Origin: Chromatiaceae bacterium
GTDB lineage: Bacteria > Pseudomonadota > Gammaproteobacteria > Chromatiales > Chromatiaceae
Length of the DNA: 64,000 nt
Direction of reading: 5' to 3'
NCBI GenBank assembly: GCA_026984455.1
Contig: JALSSC010000004.1
Location: forward strand, 30,028-94,027
Shown here piece after piece: positions 1 through 8,132 of the stretch. Position numbers and translations under genes: made by a program. Under the pieces are notes generated by a model, which saw only the letters and a list, made by a program, of their open reading frames with translations, was not told where the DNA came from and did no database searches. The stretch's first letter is position 1. Every line of letters begins with the position of its first letter.

Positions 1-1104
1 GCCCGCCCGCGCCACGTCGATGCGCCGCCGGCGCTGGGCGTCCACATCGAACAGGCGCGCCACGTGCTCACGCAGGACCTCGCCCCCCGGCCGGGGGGCG
101 GCCACCCTGTCGCCGGGCCTCAGGGTGCCGCGGTAGATGCGCGCGAACACGTGCCGGCGCCCGTCCCACATCTTCACCTTGAAGGCGAGGGCGGCGAGGG
201 GGCCCTTGGGATCCAGGGCGACGGCCTCCTCGCTCCCGCCGGGGCGTTGGGCGATGGGCGGCGGACGCTCTCCCGGCGCGGGCAGGAGATCGACGATGGC
301 GTCCATGAGCGGCTGCACGCCCCAGTTGCGCAACGCCGACCCGGCGAAACAGGGGAGCAATTCGCCGGCGAGGACGCCACGACGCAGGGCCGTGAGCGCC
401 GCCTCCGGCGGCAGGTCCTCGCCGGCCAGGACGAGGTCTTCGAGGGCCGCATCGTATTCCGCCGCGGCCAGGCCCAGGGATTCACGCCAGGGCGCCGCCT
501 GCGCCCAGAGATCCGGTGGGCAGGGTTCGCGGACCGGGTCCTCGCCCGCATCACCCGCGAAACGGACGAGTTGGCCACGCAACAGGTCGATCACCGCCGC
601 CTGTCCGTCCACGGGCAGGGTCAGGGCCACCGGGTCGGCATGGAGGCGCCGACGCAAGGACTCCAGGGCGGCGGTGAAGTCCGCCCCCACGCGATCCAGC
701 TTGTTGACGAAACAGAGGCCCGGCAGACGAAAGCGCTCACGTTGGCGCCATACGGTCTCGGTCTGGGGCTCGACCCCATGCACCCCGTCCAAGACCAGGA
801 CGCAACCGTCGAGCACCCGCAGGGTGCGCTCCACCTCCAGGGTGAAATCCACGTGCCCGGGGGTGTCTACGATCTGGATGCGATGATCGCGCCAGGGGGC
901 GCGGGTGACGGCGGCGGTGATGGTGATGCCGTGGGCCTGCTCCTCGGCCATGTAGTCCATGTGCGCGGCGCCGTCGTGGACCTCGCCCAGGCGGTGAGAG
1001 ACGCCGGCGTAGAACAGGATGCGTTCACTGAGGGTGGTCTTGCCCGCATCCACGTGCGCGGCGATGCCGATCACGCGGTCGCGGGCGAGGGGGGGCTTGG
1101 GCAT
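1..1104 (-). CDS. Elongation factor G-like translational GTPase (3' end outside window)
   Basis: The reverse strand is open from an ATG at 1104 to the window edge, so only the N-terminal part (about 368 residues) is visible. The GTPase motifs are clear: P-loop AHVDAGKTT near the N-terminus, switch region GITITAAVTRAPW, DTPGHVDF and the guanine-specificity motif NKLDR. A beta-barrel domain 2 (FKVKMWDGRRHVFARIYRGTL) follows. EF-G and its paralogues act on the ribosome in translocation or recycling. The N-terminus MPKPPLARDRVIGIAAHVDAGK is short, and the G-domain insert differs from canonical FusA, which suggests the 'EF-G-like' paralogue rather than the main EF-G. There are no ribosomal protein genes next to it, unlike the str operon. 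A GTG 24 nt upstream of the ATG is an alternative start. Identity as a translational GTPase is firm; the paralogue class is inferred. Confidence 0.88.
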   Translation of the reverse strand, partial: MPKPPLARDRVIGIAAHVDAGKTTLSERILFYAGVSHRLGEVHDGAAHMDYMAEEQAHGITITAAVTRAPWRDHRIQIVDTPGHVDFTLEVERTLRVLDGCVLVLDGVHGVEPQTETVWRQRERFRLPGLCFVNKLDRVGADFTAALESLRRRLHADPVALTLPVDGQAAVIDLLRGQLVRFAGDAGEDPVREPCPPDLWAQAAPWRESLGLAAAEYDAALEDLVLAGEDLPPEAALTALRRGVLAGELLPCFAGSALRNWGVQPLMDAIVDLLPAPGERPPPIAQRPGGSEEAVALDPKGPLAALAFKVKMWDGRRHVFARIYRGTLRPGDRVAAPRPGGEVLREHVARLFDVDAQRRRRIDVARAG

Positions 1105-1145
1105 GGGCGCGAGGGGGCGGCCCACGGCCACCCCCGGTCTCTATC

Positions 1146-1418
1146 TCATTTCATCATCGCCTTGCGGAACATGCGGTCGATCTTCTCGGAATTGGCCTCG
1201 CAGCAGGAGCGGGCCTCGTTGGCGGCCTCCATGGCGGCATCGGCGCGGGCCTGGGCGGCGTCGGCCGTGCGCTGGGCCTTGGCAGCGGCGCTGCTCGCCT
1301 GTTCGGCCTGGGCGCGCACCTCGGCCAGTTCCTGCTTCAACTGGTCCGTGGCACAGCCCGAGACCAGGCCGGTGGCGGCCAGGACGACAGCGAGGGTGAG
1401 GGTTCGGGTCTTGGTCAT
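1146..1418 (-). CDS. Lpp/OprI-like alanine-zipper lipoprotein
   Basis: A 90-residue protein with a lipoprotein signal peptide: a basic start MTKTRT, a hydrophobic core and the lipobox LVSGC, giving Cys22 as the lipidated residue. The mature part is an Ala/Glu-rich heptad coiled coil (ASSAAAKAQRTADAAQARAD) as in Braun-type murein lipoproteins. It ends in lysine (KAMMK), and the C-terminal Lys is the residue that Lpp uses for linkage to peptidoglycan. A pair of adjacent cysteines (RSCCEAN) in the coiled coil is unusual for Lpp. Expected location is the inner leaflet of the outer membrane. It is monocistronic, lying between the EF-G-like gene and a zinc-ribbon gene on the same strand. Confidence 0.8.
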   Translation of the reverse strand: MTKTRTLTLAVVLAATGLVSGCATDQLKQELAEVRAQAEQASSAAAKAQRTADAAQARADAAMEAANEARSCCEANSEKIDRMFRKAMMK

Positions 1419-1439
1419 GTCGGATCTCCTAGGGCTCGT

Positions 1440-1967
1440 TCAAGATCTCGAGGCCGTGGCCGGCCTCCGAAACTCAGTGCCATGGCACTGAGGACAGGGG
1501 GGAATGCGTCCCGGCCGGTCGAAATGCAGGGACTTGCCGCAGCGGACACATTCCAGGGTCCCGGGACCGGCCACCTCGCCGGTGTGCAGATTCTGCGCCT
1601 GTTGGGCACGGTCGGCCAGGGCCTTGAGTTGCAGGCTGGTCTGGTCGGCCACCTGGGCGAACAAGTCCAGGGCCCCGTGCTCGATGCGCTCCAGGTCCAG
1701 GCGCAGCCAGTCCCGTAACTGCTGGCCGGTGTCGGCGATGAAACCGGCGGCATCCTTCAGGTCGCGTTCCAGGTAGCCGGCCACCCGTTCCGCCTCCTCG
1801 CGGGTCAGCTCGCCCAGCTCCACCGCCTTCTCCCGCGCCTGCTCCAGTTGCTGACGCAGGTTGCGGCCCTCGCGCTCGCGTGCATCGAGGCTGGCATGGA
1901 CCCGCTGGAGCATACGCTCATAGGCCCCGGCGAGGCGGTCCAGGGCACCTTTGTCGGTCGAATTCAT
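1440..1967 (-). CDS. Zinc-ribbon-containing protein (DUF1451-like)
   Basis: A 175-residue protein beginning MNSTDKGALDRLAG. The start at 1967 is chosen because a G-rich ribosome-binding stretch (GGGGGGTCC) lies just upstream and the family begins here; the open frame continues further upstream without support. Residues 1-125 are a charged helical segment (LARAYERML, EAERVAGYLERDL). The C-terminus carries a zinc ribbon with two CxxC knuckles, ECVRCGK and CPQCHG. This matches the YgcH/DUF1451 family, whose function is unknown. It lies in the same direction as the Lpp-like gene, 22 bp before it, so co-transcription is possible. Confidence 0.75.
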   Translation of the reverse strand: MNSTDKGALDRLAGAYERMLQRVHASLDAREREGRNLRQQLEQAREKAVELGELTREEAERVAGYLERDLKDAAGFIADTGQQLRDWLRLDLERIEHGALDLFAQVADQTSLQLKALADRAQQAQNLHTGEVAGPGTLECVRCGKSLHFDRPGRIPPCPQCHGTEFRRPATASRS

Positions 1968-2271
1968 GGCAGGACCCCCCAGGGCGGACGACGATGCCCC
2001 AAGCATGGGGGCTTTGACCCTGGCTGACAAGGGGTAAGCGTTCAAATCCCCCCTACGAAACGGGAGACCTGCATACGCCGCGCCAGCGGCAGGCAGGGGG
2101 CCGGGGTGTGAGGAAAGAGGCGGGGGGGCTGAACGGTTACGGCAAGGGAAATGAGCCTGCCGAAATGGCATTGGATTATGCGCATCTTGTGATAGCCTAG
2201 GCACCGCTTTCCGCGCGTGGCCGGTCGTCCCATCGGCCGCAACACTTGGATGAAACGAGAGGACTCGCCTG

Positions 2272-2589
2272 ATGAAGATGATGAAGACCTTCGCCGTGGC
2301 CGCCGCTTCCGCCGGCCTGATGCTCGCTGCCGCCACTGCCTCCGCCGACGGTGCCGCCCTGTACACCGCCAAGCTGTGCAACACCTGCCATGGCGCCGAC
2401 GCCAAGACCCCGGTGATGCCCACCTATCCCAAGCTCGCCGGGCAGAACGCCGACTACCTGCTCCAGCAGATCAAGGACATCCGCGACGGCAAGCGCACCA
2501 ACGGCATGACCGCGGCCATGAAGGCCATGGTGGCCAACCTGTCCGACGCCGACGCCAAGACCCTCGCCGACTGGATCTCCAAGCAGTGA
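2272..2589 (+). CDS. Periplasmic class I cytochrome c (c553 type)
   Basis: A 105-residue protein with a cleavable signal peptide (MKMMKTF, a hydrophobic stretch, then ATASADG). The mature form has one CxxCH heme site, CNTCHG, and a distal methionine region (GMTAAMKAMVANLSDADAKTLADWISKQ), so Met/His ligation is likely. It is a small soluble electron carrier. A GAGAGGA ribosome site precedes the ATG at 2272; two more ATGs lie at 2278 and 2281. A strong terminator follows at 2627, so it appears monocistronic. The partner oxidase or dehydrogenase cannot be read from the context. Confidence 0.85.
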   Translation: MKMMKTFAVAAASAGLMLAAATASADGAALYTAKLCNTCHGADAKTPVMPTYPKLAGQNADYLLQQIKDIRDGKRTNGMTAAMKAMVANLSDADAKTLADWISKQ

Positions 2590-2626
2590 GTCCGGTCGTC
2601 ACCCCCTGAGGTGACGGAGATGATCG

Positions 2627-2656
2627 CAAGGCCCCGCGACCCGGGGCCTTGTTTCG
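2627..2656 (+). terminator. Rho-independent terminator after the cytochrome c gene
   Basis: Perfect 10-bp inverted repeat CAAGGCCCCG / CGGGGCCTTG (2627-2636 and 2642-2651) with a 5-nt loop, followed by TTTCGTT. It lies 38 bp after the cytochrome stop codon. Confidence 0.75.
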
Positions 2657-2732
2657 TTGTGGGGGCGGCTTCAGCCGCGACGACGCCTGCATGGCAGGGC
2701 CACGCCGGGCCGCGGCCGAGGCCGCTCCTACG
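2657..2732. repeat. REP-like inverted pair (BIME-type)
   Basis: Two related GC-rich palindromic units face each other: 2657-2680 contains GGGGGCGGCTTCAGCCGCGA, and 2708-2732 reads on the reverse strand as CGTAGGAGCGGCCTCGGCCG. This GGAGCGGCyTCaGCCGCG pattern is typical of REP elements in gammaproteobacteria. The unit sits in the convergent gap between the cytochrome gene and the toxin gene. The interpretation rests on pattern only. Confidence 0.6.
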
Positions 2733-2779
2733 CAGCGGCTGGCGTGCCCATCGACTTCCCTGTACCCGCAGGTGTGCCT

Positions 2780-3220
2780 TCAGCCCCCCATGAAGGCATC
2801 GTCCATCGAAAAGGGATTGCGGAAACGAACCCCGCCCAGGGTGCGTCCGTCCTGGAAGTCTTCAGTCAACAAAATGGTGATGCCCGCTGCATTGACCGTC
2901 GCCCAGAGCATGGCGTCCCAAAACGAAAGGTTGTGCTCCGTCACCGCGCGGATGGCACACGCCAGGGTATCGACCTGGGGGACGACGACCGGAAACAACA
3001 GTTGCCAGTCGGAGACCTGAGCGGCGGCTTGATCCAGCGGCATCTTGCCCTTGCGGGTCACGGTATGAAAGAACTCACCCAACACCTGCAAGGCCAACAC
3101 GCAATCCCGGTCCACCGCCGCGTCAAGGATCCCCGCCGCCTTTTGGTGGCGGGTACCCGCATCACGATCAACAGCGTAGACGAGTAGATTGGTGTCCAGA
3201 CTGAAGCGATCAACGGGCAT
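2780..3220 (-). CDS. PIN-domain toxin (VapC-like)
   Basis: About 146 residues starting MPVDRFSLDTNLLVYAVD; a start three codons upstream (3229) is equally possible. PIN-domain acidic residues are present: Asp in SLDTNLLVY, Glu in LQVLGEFFH, Asp in FWDAMLWA and Asp in LTEDFQDG. VapC toxins are Mg-dependent ribonucleases that usually cut tRNA or rRNA. The gene overlaps the end of the upstream antitoxin gene (3210-3458) by 11-20 nt, the usual translationally coupled arrangement. The toxin target cannot be predicted. Confidence 0.85.
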   Translation of the reverse strand: MPVDRFSLDTNLLVYAVDRDAGTRHQKAAGILDAAVDRDCVLALQVLGEFFHTVTRKGKMPLDQAAAQVSDWQLLFPVVVPQVDTLACAIRAVTEHNLSFWDAMLWATVNAAGITILLTEDFQDGRTLGGVRFRNPFSMDDAFMGG

Positions 3221-3458
3221 GGGCCGCATCCCGGTCGAAGACGTCTCCACCCAGGGAAAAGCCCTCCGCCATGCGTGCCCGCGCCCTTTCCCGGGCCAGG
3301 AGCTGTTCAACAGACAGGGACTTCTCCCGTGCCACGGGCACCAGCCGCGCCACGGGTACGCCACGTCGGGTGATCAGCACCTCGCCTCCGGACTCAACCG
3401 CCTTTATGTAGCGTGACAGATGCTGGTTCGCTTCTCGCAAGGTGATCTGTTTTCGCAT
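3210..3458 (-). CDS. Phd/YefM-type antitoxin
   Basis: An 82-residue protein, MRKQITLREANQHLSRYIK at its start, with the Phd/YefM fold signature (REANQHLSRYIKAVESG, then ITRRGVPVARLVPV). The N-terminal part binds DNA and dimerises, and the C-terminal tail (GDVFDRD) is expected to wrap the PIN toxin. A perfect 18-bp palindrome 33 bp upstream (3491-3508) is the probable autoregulatory operator. The pairing of a Phd-type antitoxin with a PIN toxin is common. Together with the toxin gene it forms a two-gene module inserted between the cytochrome gene and the hydrogenase operon. Confidence 0.85.
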   Translation of the reverse strand: MRKQITLREANQHLSRYIKAVESGGEVLITRRGVPVARLVPVAREKSLSVEQLLARERARARMAEGFSLGGDVFDRDAAHAR

Positions 3459-3490
3459 GGGCCCGGACTCCGATATACGCAACAAATCGT

Positions 3491-3508
3491 TTGTAGGACA
3501 TCCTACAA
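3491..3508 (-). promoter_or_regulatory. Palindromic operator of the toxin-antitoxin operon
   Basis: TTGTAGGACATCCTACAA: two perfect 8-bp arms (TTGTAGGA / TCCTACAA) around CA. On the reverse strand a TTGACG -35-like hexamer (3511-3516) lies directly upstream, so the palindrome would cover the promoter spacer and -10 region. Autorepression by the antitoxin is inferred. Confidence 0.6.
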
Positions 3509-3624
3509 TCGTCAAGCAGGAGGGGCAAGGGGATCGCCCGCCGGAGAGGGAAGACGGCCACCGGCAGACCCGTCTCCCCGGGTCATGGACGTTTCGGGGC
3601 GGCCCCTTCGCCCATCCCCATGCC

Positions 3625-3638
3625 TTGATCCAGGTCAA
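3625..3638 (+). promoter_or_regulatory. FNR/ANR-like box upstream of the hydrogenase operon
   Basis: TTGATCCAGGTCAA matches the FNR/ANR consensus TTGAT-N4-ATCAA at all positions but one (right half GTCAA). It lies 68 bp before the hydB start. If it is a class II site, transcription would start near 3673. Anaerobic activation of a cytoplasmic hydrogenase fits, but this is inference from one site. Confidence 0.6.
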
Positions 3639-3705
3639 ATCGGCGCCCTGGGATTCGGGGTGGCGAAGGCGTAACCTCCCCCTGTCACCCCACGGGCCGG
3701 AACCC

Positions 3706-4785
3706 ATGGACGCATTTCTCGCCAGCAAACGGCAGTTCCTGGACTGGCTGCGCCACACCGCCGCCGACACCGAGACCTTCTTCCCCCAACCCCTGGGCGA
3801 GGCCAGCTTCCAGTTCGCCCGGGTGCGGCCGGATTCGCCCCTGCGCCTGGAGGACTGGGACAGCGGCACGCCCCGCGAGGCCTTCCGCGCCAGCGCCAAC
3901 CCGGTCCCCCCGGGCAAGCTGCTGAGCCCGCCCGGGGAGACCCTGTTCCGTTTCCGCCGCGACCCCGACGGGCGCCTGGAGTTCTTCCCGGTGCTCGACG
4001 ACGCCCCGCGTATCATCGCCGGGATCCGCCCCTGCGACCTCCACGCCATCCATCTGCTCGACGGGATCCAGTCCGCCGGGGTGCCCGACCCCCACTATCT
4101 CTCCCGTCGCGGGCACACCACCCTGATCGCCCACGACTGCCTCCAACCCTGCGATGAACACTGCTTCTGCGACGCGGTGGGCGCCCTCCGCCAGCGCCAG
4201 GGGGCGGACCTCTTCCTCACCCCCATGGAGGACGGCCTCCTGGTGGAGGTCCTGAGCGAAAAGGGCGCGGCCCTGGTGGAAGGCGCCGGATTCAGCCCCT
4301 GCGGTGACCGGGAGGCGCGTCTGGCCTGGGCCGAGGGCCAGCGCGCGCGGCCCTTCGGGCGCCCACTCCCCGCGTCGCCCGAGGCCATCGCCGGGATCCT
4401 GGCCGGGAGCGGCGCCTCCCCCGTATGGCGGGAACACAGCGAACGCTGCTTCTCCTGCGGCACCTGCAACCTGGTCTGTCCCACCTGTTACTGCTTCGAT
4501 GTCAGCGATGACATCGACCTGGCGGCCCCCGCCGAGGGACGCCGCTGCCGCACCTGGGACGGCTGCATGCTGCCCGACTTCGCCCAGGTGGCGGGCGGGC
4601 ACGACTTCCGCCCGGGGACGGCCGCCCGTCAACATCACCGGGTGGCGCGCAAGTTCCAGTACCTCCCCCGGCAGATGGCCACCGGCAGCCATTGCGTGGG
4701 CTGCGGCCGCTGCGGCCACCAGTGCACCGTGGACATCGACATCTACGACATCGTCAAGGACCTGGTGGAGAGGGCCGGGCCATGA
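3706..4785 (+). CDS. hydB: Group 3b NiFe hydrogenase, iron-sulfur (beta) subunit
   Basis: A 359-residue protein of the HydB/sulfhydrogenase beta family. It passes electrons between the NiFe module and the flavin subunit. The C-terminal part carries two cubane sites: CFSCGTCNLVCPTCYC from about residue 247 and CVGCGRCGHQC near residue 330. The GIRPCDLHAI motif typical of this family lies near residue 106. The ATG at 3706 is chosen because the conserved N-terminus MDAFLASKRQFLDWL starts there; upstream sequence in frame is non-conserved and contains the FNR-like box. It is the first gene of the operon and overlaps hydG by ATGA. These cytoplasmic enzymes couple H2 to NAD(P)+ or, in archaea, to polysulfide. 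Confidence 0.9.
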   Translation: MDAFLASKRQFLDWLRHTAADTETFFPQPLGEASFQFARVRPDSPLRLEDWDSGTPREAFRASANPVPPGKLLSPPGETLFRFRRDPDGRLEFFPVLDDAPRIIAGIRPCDLHAIHLLDGIQSAGVPDPHYLSRRGHTTLIAHDCLQPCDEHCFCDAVGALRQRQGADLFLTPMEDGLLVEVLSEKGAALVEGAGFSPCGDREARLAWAEGQRARPFGRPLPASPEAIAGILAGSGASPVWREHSERCFSCGTCNLVCPTCYCFDVSDDIDLAAPAEGRRCRTWDGCMLPDFAQVAGGHDFRPGTAARQHHRVARKFQYLPRQMATGSHCVGCGRCGHQCTVDIDIYDIVKDLVERAGP

Positions 4786-5600
4786 GCGCGTCACCCCTGG
4801 TCCCCTTCCCCGCCCGCCTGGAGGCGAGCGAACCCCTGAGCGAACGGGAGCGCCTGTTCCGTCTGGCCCTGCCGGCGCCCATGAGCCACCGGCCCGGCCA
4901 GTTCGTCATGGTCTCCTTCCCCGGGGTGGGCGAGGCCCCCATCTCCATCGCCTGCGCACCGCGTGACGACGCCCGCCTGGAACTCACCATCCGCCGGGTG
5001 GGCAGCGTCACCCAGGCCCTGCACGCCCTGGAGCCGGGGCGGGACCTGGGCCTCCGGGGCCCCTACGGAAACGGCATCGACACGGCCCTCCTGGCCGGCC
5101 AGGACCTGGTCCTGGTGGCGGGCGGCCTCGGCCTGGCCCCCATGCGCTCCCTGATCCAGGCCCTGTTGGCGCGGCGCGAGGCCTTTGGCCGTCTGATCCT
5201 GCTGGCCGGCTTCCGCACCCCGGCCGAGGCCCTGTTCCGCACGGAATACCCCGACTGGACCGCCGCCGGCATGGAGGTCCACGCCCTCGTGAACCGCACC
5301 GAACACCAGCCCTGGGAAGGGCAGGAAGGCCTGGTGACCGAGCCCATCCCCCACCTCGGCCTGGACCCCGGGCGCACCCTGGCGGTGCTGGTGGGGCCGC
5401 CGGTGATGTACAAGTTCGTGGTCCTGGAGCTGGCCGCCTGCGGCCTGTCCAGCGAGCACATCTTCGTGGACCTGGAGCGGCGAATGAAGTGCGGCATCGG
5501 CAAGTGCGGCCACTGTCAGATCGAAGACCTCTACTGCTGCCGCCAGGGCCCCGTGTTCCGTCTCTCCGACCTGGAGACCCGCCGGGAGGCCCTGGCATGA
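4782..5600 (+). CDS. hydG: Group 3b NiFe hydrogenase, FAD/NAD(P)-binding (gamma) subunit
   Basis: A 272-residue ferredoxin-NADP reductase-like subunit. Residues 1-100 form the flavin barrel (SHRPGQFVMVSFPGVGEAPIS). The nucleotide-binding part starts with VAGGLGLAPMRSL near residue 110. The C-terminus holds a 2Fe-2S site of the dihydroorotate dehydrogenase B type, MKCGIGKCGHCQI, followed by a YCC pair. The start at 4782 overlaps the hydB stop (ATGA), and the gene overlaps hydD the same way, so the four subunits are translationally coupled. It exchanges electrons with NAD(P)H; the cofactor preference cannot be read from sequence alone. Confidence 0.9.
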   Translation: MSASPLVPFPARLEASEPLSERERLFRLALPAPMSHRPGQFVMVSFPGVGEAPISIACAPRDDARLELTIRRVGSVTQALHALEPGRDLGLRGPYGNGIDTALLAGQDLVLVAGGLGLAPMRSLIQALLARREAFGRLILLAGFRTPAEALFRTEYPDWTAAGMEVHALVNRTEHQPWEGQEGLVTEPIPHLGLDPGRTLAVLVGPPVMYKFVVLELAACGLSSEHIFVDLERRMKCGIGKCGHCQIEDLYCCRQGPVFRLSDLETRREALA

Positions 5601-6373
5601 AACCCCGCATCGCCTTCTTCGACATGGCCAGTTGCGAGGGCTGTCAGCTCGCCCTCCTGGACTGCGAGGACATCTTCCTCGATCTGCTCGAACTGGTGGA
5701 CATCGTCGAGTTCCGCGAGGCCCTGAGCGAGACCTCGCCACGCATCGACATCGCCTTCATAGAGGGCAGCATCCACCGCGAGATGGACGCCGACCGCCTG
5801 CGCGGCATCCGCGCCCGCAGCCGCCTGTTGGTGGCCCTGGGGGCCTGCGCCTGCAACGGCAACGTCCAGGCCCGCTCCAACCTCTACTCGCCGGCCGGAA
5901 ACCTGGGCGCGGTCTACGGCCCCGGGGACCGCGACCGGGTACAGACCGACCCCGAGTGGTGGCCCCTGTGGGCCCACACCCGGGTGCGGCCGCTGCGCGA
6001 ACTGGTGAGGGTGGACTACGAACTGCGCGGCTGCCCCATGGTCAAGGAGGAATTCCTGCACCTGCTCAAACGCCTGCTCCTGGGCTCCCTGCCCCATACC
6101 GCCGCGCATGCGGTGTGCGTGGAGTGCAAGCAACAGGGCAACGAATGCGTGTTCGAGCGCGGCGAGACCTGCATGGGTCAGATCACCTGGGCCGGCTGTC
6201 ACGCGATCTGCATCTCCCACGGCTACCGTTGCGACGGCTGCCGTGGCCTGCTCCCGGACGCGAACCTGGCGGCCCATCGCGCCCTGATGCGCGCCCGGGG
6301 CCTCTCCGAAGAGACCATCGAGGACCGTTACCGGCTGTTTTGCAGCCATGAGATCGACAGGGGCCGGCCATGA
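5597..6373 (+). CDS. hydD: Group 3b NiFe hydrogenase, small (delta) subunit
   Basis: A 258-residue small subunit. The proximal-cluster cysteines appear as ASCEGCQLALLD near residue 14, LGACACNGNV near residue 85 and RGCPMVKEEF near residue 145. The C-terminal third is Cys-rich (CVECKQQGNECVF, GETCMG, WAGCHAICISHGYRCDGCRG), enough for two more 4Fe-4S clusters. There is no Tat signal, so the enzyme is cytoplasmic. It pairs with HydA to carry electrons to HydB. The ATG at 5597 overlaps the hydG stop. Confidence 0.9.
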   Translation: MKPRIAFFDMASCEGCQLALLDCEDIFLDLLELVDIVEFREALSETSPRIDIAFIEGSIHREMDADRLRGIRARSRLLVALGACACNGNVQARSNLYSPAGNLGAVYGPGDRDRVQTDPEWWPLWAHTRVRPLRELVRVDYELRGCPMVKEEFLHLLKRLLLGSLPHTAAHAVCVECKQQGNECVFERGETCMGQITWAGCHAICISHGYRCDGCRGLLPDANLAAHRALMRARGLSEETIEDRYRLFCSHEIDRGRP

Positions 6374-7671
6374 GTGAGCGCACCCTCACCATCCAGGTGG
6401 ATCACGTCACCCGCATCGAGGGTCACGGTTCCATCCGCGTGCATACCCGCGACGGCCGGGTGGAGGACCTCAAGCTCTCCATCACCGAGGCCGGGCGCTT
6501 CTTCGAGCACTTCACCCAGGGGATGCTCCCGCACGAGGTACCCTGGATCACCGGACGCATCTGCGGCATCTGCTGCGTCGGCCACCAACTCGCCGCCACC
6601 AAGGCGGTGGAGGACGCCCTGGGCCTGACGGTGAGCGCCCAGACCCTGCGCCTGCGCAAGGCCCTCAACGAGTCCCAGTTCCTGCAGAGCCACATCCTGC
6701 ACGTCTTCTTCCTGGCCGTGCCCGACTACGTGGGGGTGCCCAGCGTCCTGCCCCTGATCCAGACCCACCCCGATCTGGTGAAACGCGCCCTCGCCCTCAA
6801 GCGTCTGGCCAACGACTACACCGCGGTCCTCGGCGGGCGCGCCCTGCACCCCATGGCCAACACCCTGCGCGGCTGGCGCAGGCTGCCCGAGGCCGCGGCC
6901 GTCGAGGCCATCCGCGAGCGCCTGGTGGCGGCCCTGCCGGACCTGGAAGAGACCCTGCGGGCGGTCGCCGCCCTGCCCCTGCCCGACTACGAACGCGAGA
7001 CCGAATACGTCTCCCTCCGGCACCCCGACGAATACGCCCTCTACGACGGCGCCATCTACAGCTCGGACACCGGTACCACCGTGCCGGTGCGGGACTACCG
7101 CCAGGTCACCAACGAGTTCACCGTGCCCCACTCCACCGCCAAGTGGGCGCGTTGGCACCGGGAGTCCTACGCCGTGGGCGCCCTGGCACGGGTCAACAAC
7201 AACTTCGACCAGTTGCACCCCGAGGCCCAGGAGGCGGCCGAGGCCCTGGGCCTGCGGGTGCCCTGCCACAACCCCTACCTGAACAATCTCGCCCAGGTGG
7301 TGGAGATCGTCCACTGCGCCCGGCACAGCATCGAACTCCTGGAGGAGATCCTGGAGGCCGGGCTGGAACCCGAGGACATCGCCTACACCCCGGGGCCCGG
7401 CCATGGTTATGGCGCCACCGAGGTGCCCCGGGGCACCCTCTTCCACGAGTACCGCTTCGACGACGAAGGCCGCTGCCGGGCCGCCAACGCGGTGATCCCC
7501 ACCAGCCAGAACATCAACAACATCGAGCGCGACATGGCCGCCTTCGTGCCCCACATGTTGCAGCACATGTCGCGCGAGGAACTGACCCTGCACCTGGAGA
7601 TGCTGTTGCGCGCCTACGACCCCTGCATCTCCTGTTCGGTCCACATGCTGGACGTGGAGTTCTGCGACTGA
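6370..7671 (+). CDS. hydA: Group 3b NiFe hydrogenase, catalytic large (alpha) subunit
   Basis: A 433-residue large subunit with both Ni-ligand motifs intact: RICGICCVGH (Cys65, Cys68) and DPCISCSVH near the C-terminus (Cys419, Cys422, His425). An 8-residue tail, MLDVEFCD, follows His425 and is the expected target of the maturation protease encoded next. The conserved N-terminus VTRIEGHGS is present. It produces or oxidises H2. The order beta-gamma-delta-alpha-protease is the classical arrangement of group 3b sulfhydrogenase-type enzymes. Cofactor assembly genes (hypA-F) are not in the window and must lie elsewhere. Confidence 0.93.
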   Translation: MSERTLTIQVDHVTRIEGHGSIRVHTRDGRVEDLKLSITEAGRFFEHFTQGMLPHEVPWITGRICGICCVGHQLAATKAVEDALGLTVSAQTLRLRKALNESQFLQSHILHVFFLAVPDYVGVPSVLPLIQTHPDLVKRALALKRLANDYTAVLGGRALHPMANTLRGWRRLPEAAAVEAIRERLVAALPDLEETLRAVAALPLPDYERETEYVSLRHPDEYALYDGAIYSSDTGTTVPVRDYRQVTNEFTVPHSTAKWARWHRESYAVGALARVNNNFDQLHPEAQEAAEALGLRVPCHNPYLNNLAQVVEIVHCARHSIELLEEILEAGLEPEDIAYTPGPGHGYGATEVPRGTLFHEYRFDDEGRCRAANAVIPTSQNINNIERDMAAFVPHMLQHMSREELTLHLEMLLRAYDPCISCSVHMLDVEFCD

Positions 7672-8132
7672 TGCTGCTGGCGGGCGTGGGCAGCCGCCTG
7701 TCCACCGACGACGCCATCGGTCTCGAACTGGTGGCGCGCCTCGCACCGCTGCCGCCTGGCGTCGAGGCGCGTCTGTGGGAGGACGCCGACGCCCTCACCC
7801 TGGCCGCCGGGCTGCTCGACCTGGACCGCCCGGCCCTGATCGTGGACTGTGCCGACATGGGGCTCGCGCCCGGCGGCGCGCGCCTGTTCCGGGACAGCGA
7901 CGCGCGCCTGGGCCGACGCCTGCGGGCCCTCTCCACCCACGGCCTGGGCCTGGCCGAGGCCCTGGACATCGCCCGCCGCCTGGGCCTGGCCTGGCCGGTC
8001 CACCTGTTCGGCGTGCAGCCCTTCCACCTGGGGCCGGGGGCCCGGCTCAGCCCCCCCATGCAGACCCGCCTGCCCGCTTTGCTGGACGAACTCGGGGCGG
8101 CCCTGCGGGGCCTGACCGGGACCCCCGCATGA
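7671..8132 (+). CDS. Hydrogenase maturation protease (HyaD/HycI family)
   Basis: A 153-residue endopeptidase starting MLLAGVGSRLSTDDAIGLE. This matches the family N-terminus GxGNxLxxDDGxG, with Ser in place of the usual Asn (VGSRL), and retains a metal-binding acidic residue (DDAIG). The later DCADMGLAPG segment supplies the second acidic site. His in LFGVQPFHLGPG resembles the C-terminal metal ligand region. It removes the HydA C-terminal tail after nickel insertion. The start codon shares one base with the hydA stop (TGATG), and the end overlaps the kinase start (ATGA). Confidence 0.85.
   Translation: MLLAGVGSRLSTDDAIGLELVARLAPLPPGVEARLWEDADALTLAAGLLDLDRPALIVDCADMGLAPGGARLFRDSDARLGRRLRALSTHGLGLAEALDIARRLGLAWPVHLFGVQPFHLGPGARLSPPMQTRLPALLDELGAALRGLTGTPA

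Noticed and set aside
64..1491. 475-codon open frame on the plus strand
   Set aside because: It is the antisense of the EF-G-like, Lpp-like and zinc-ribbon genes; its product is low-complexity (Gly/Arg/Ala/Gln) and has no family features.
2026..2066. tRNA-like GTTCAAATCCCCC
   Set aside because: The T-loop-like string lacks a matching 5' T-stem (AAGCG cannot pair with CCCCC), and no acceptor or anticodon arm is present.
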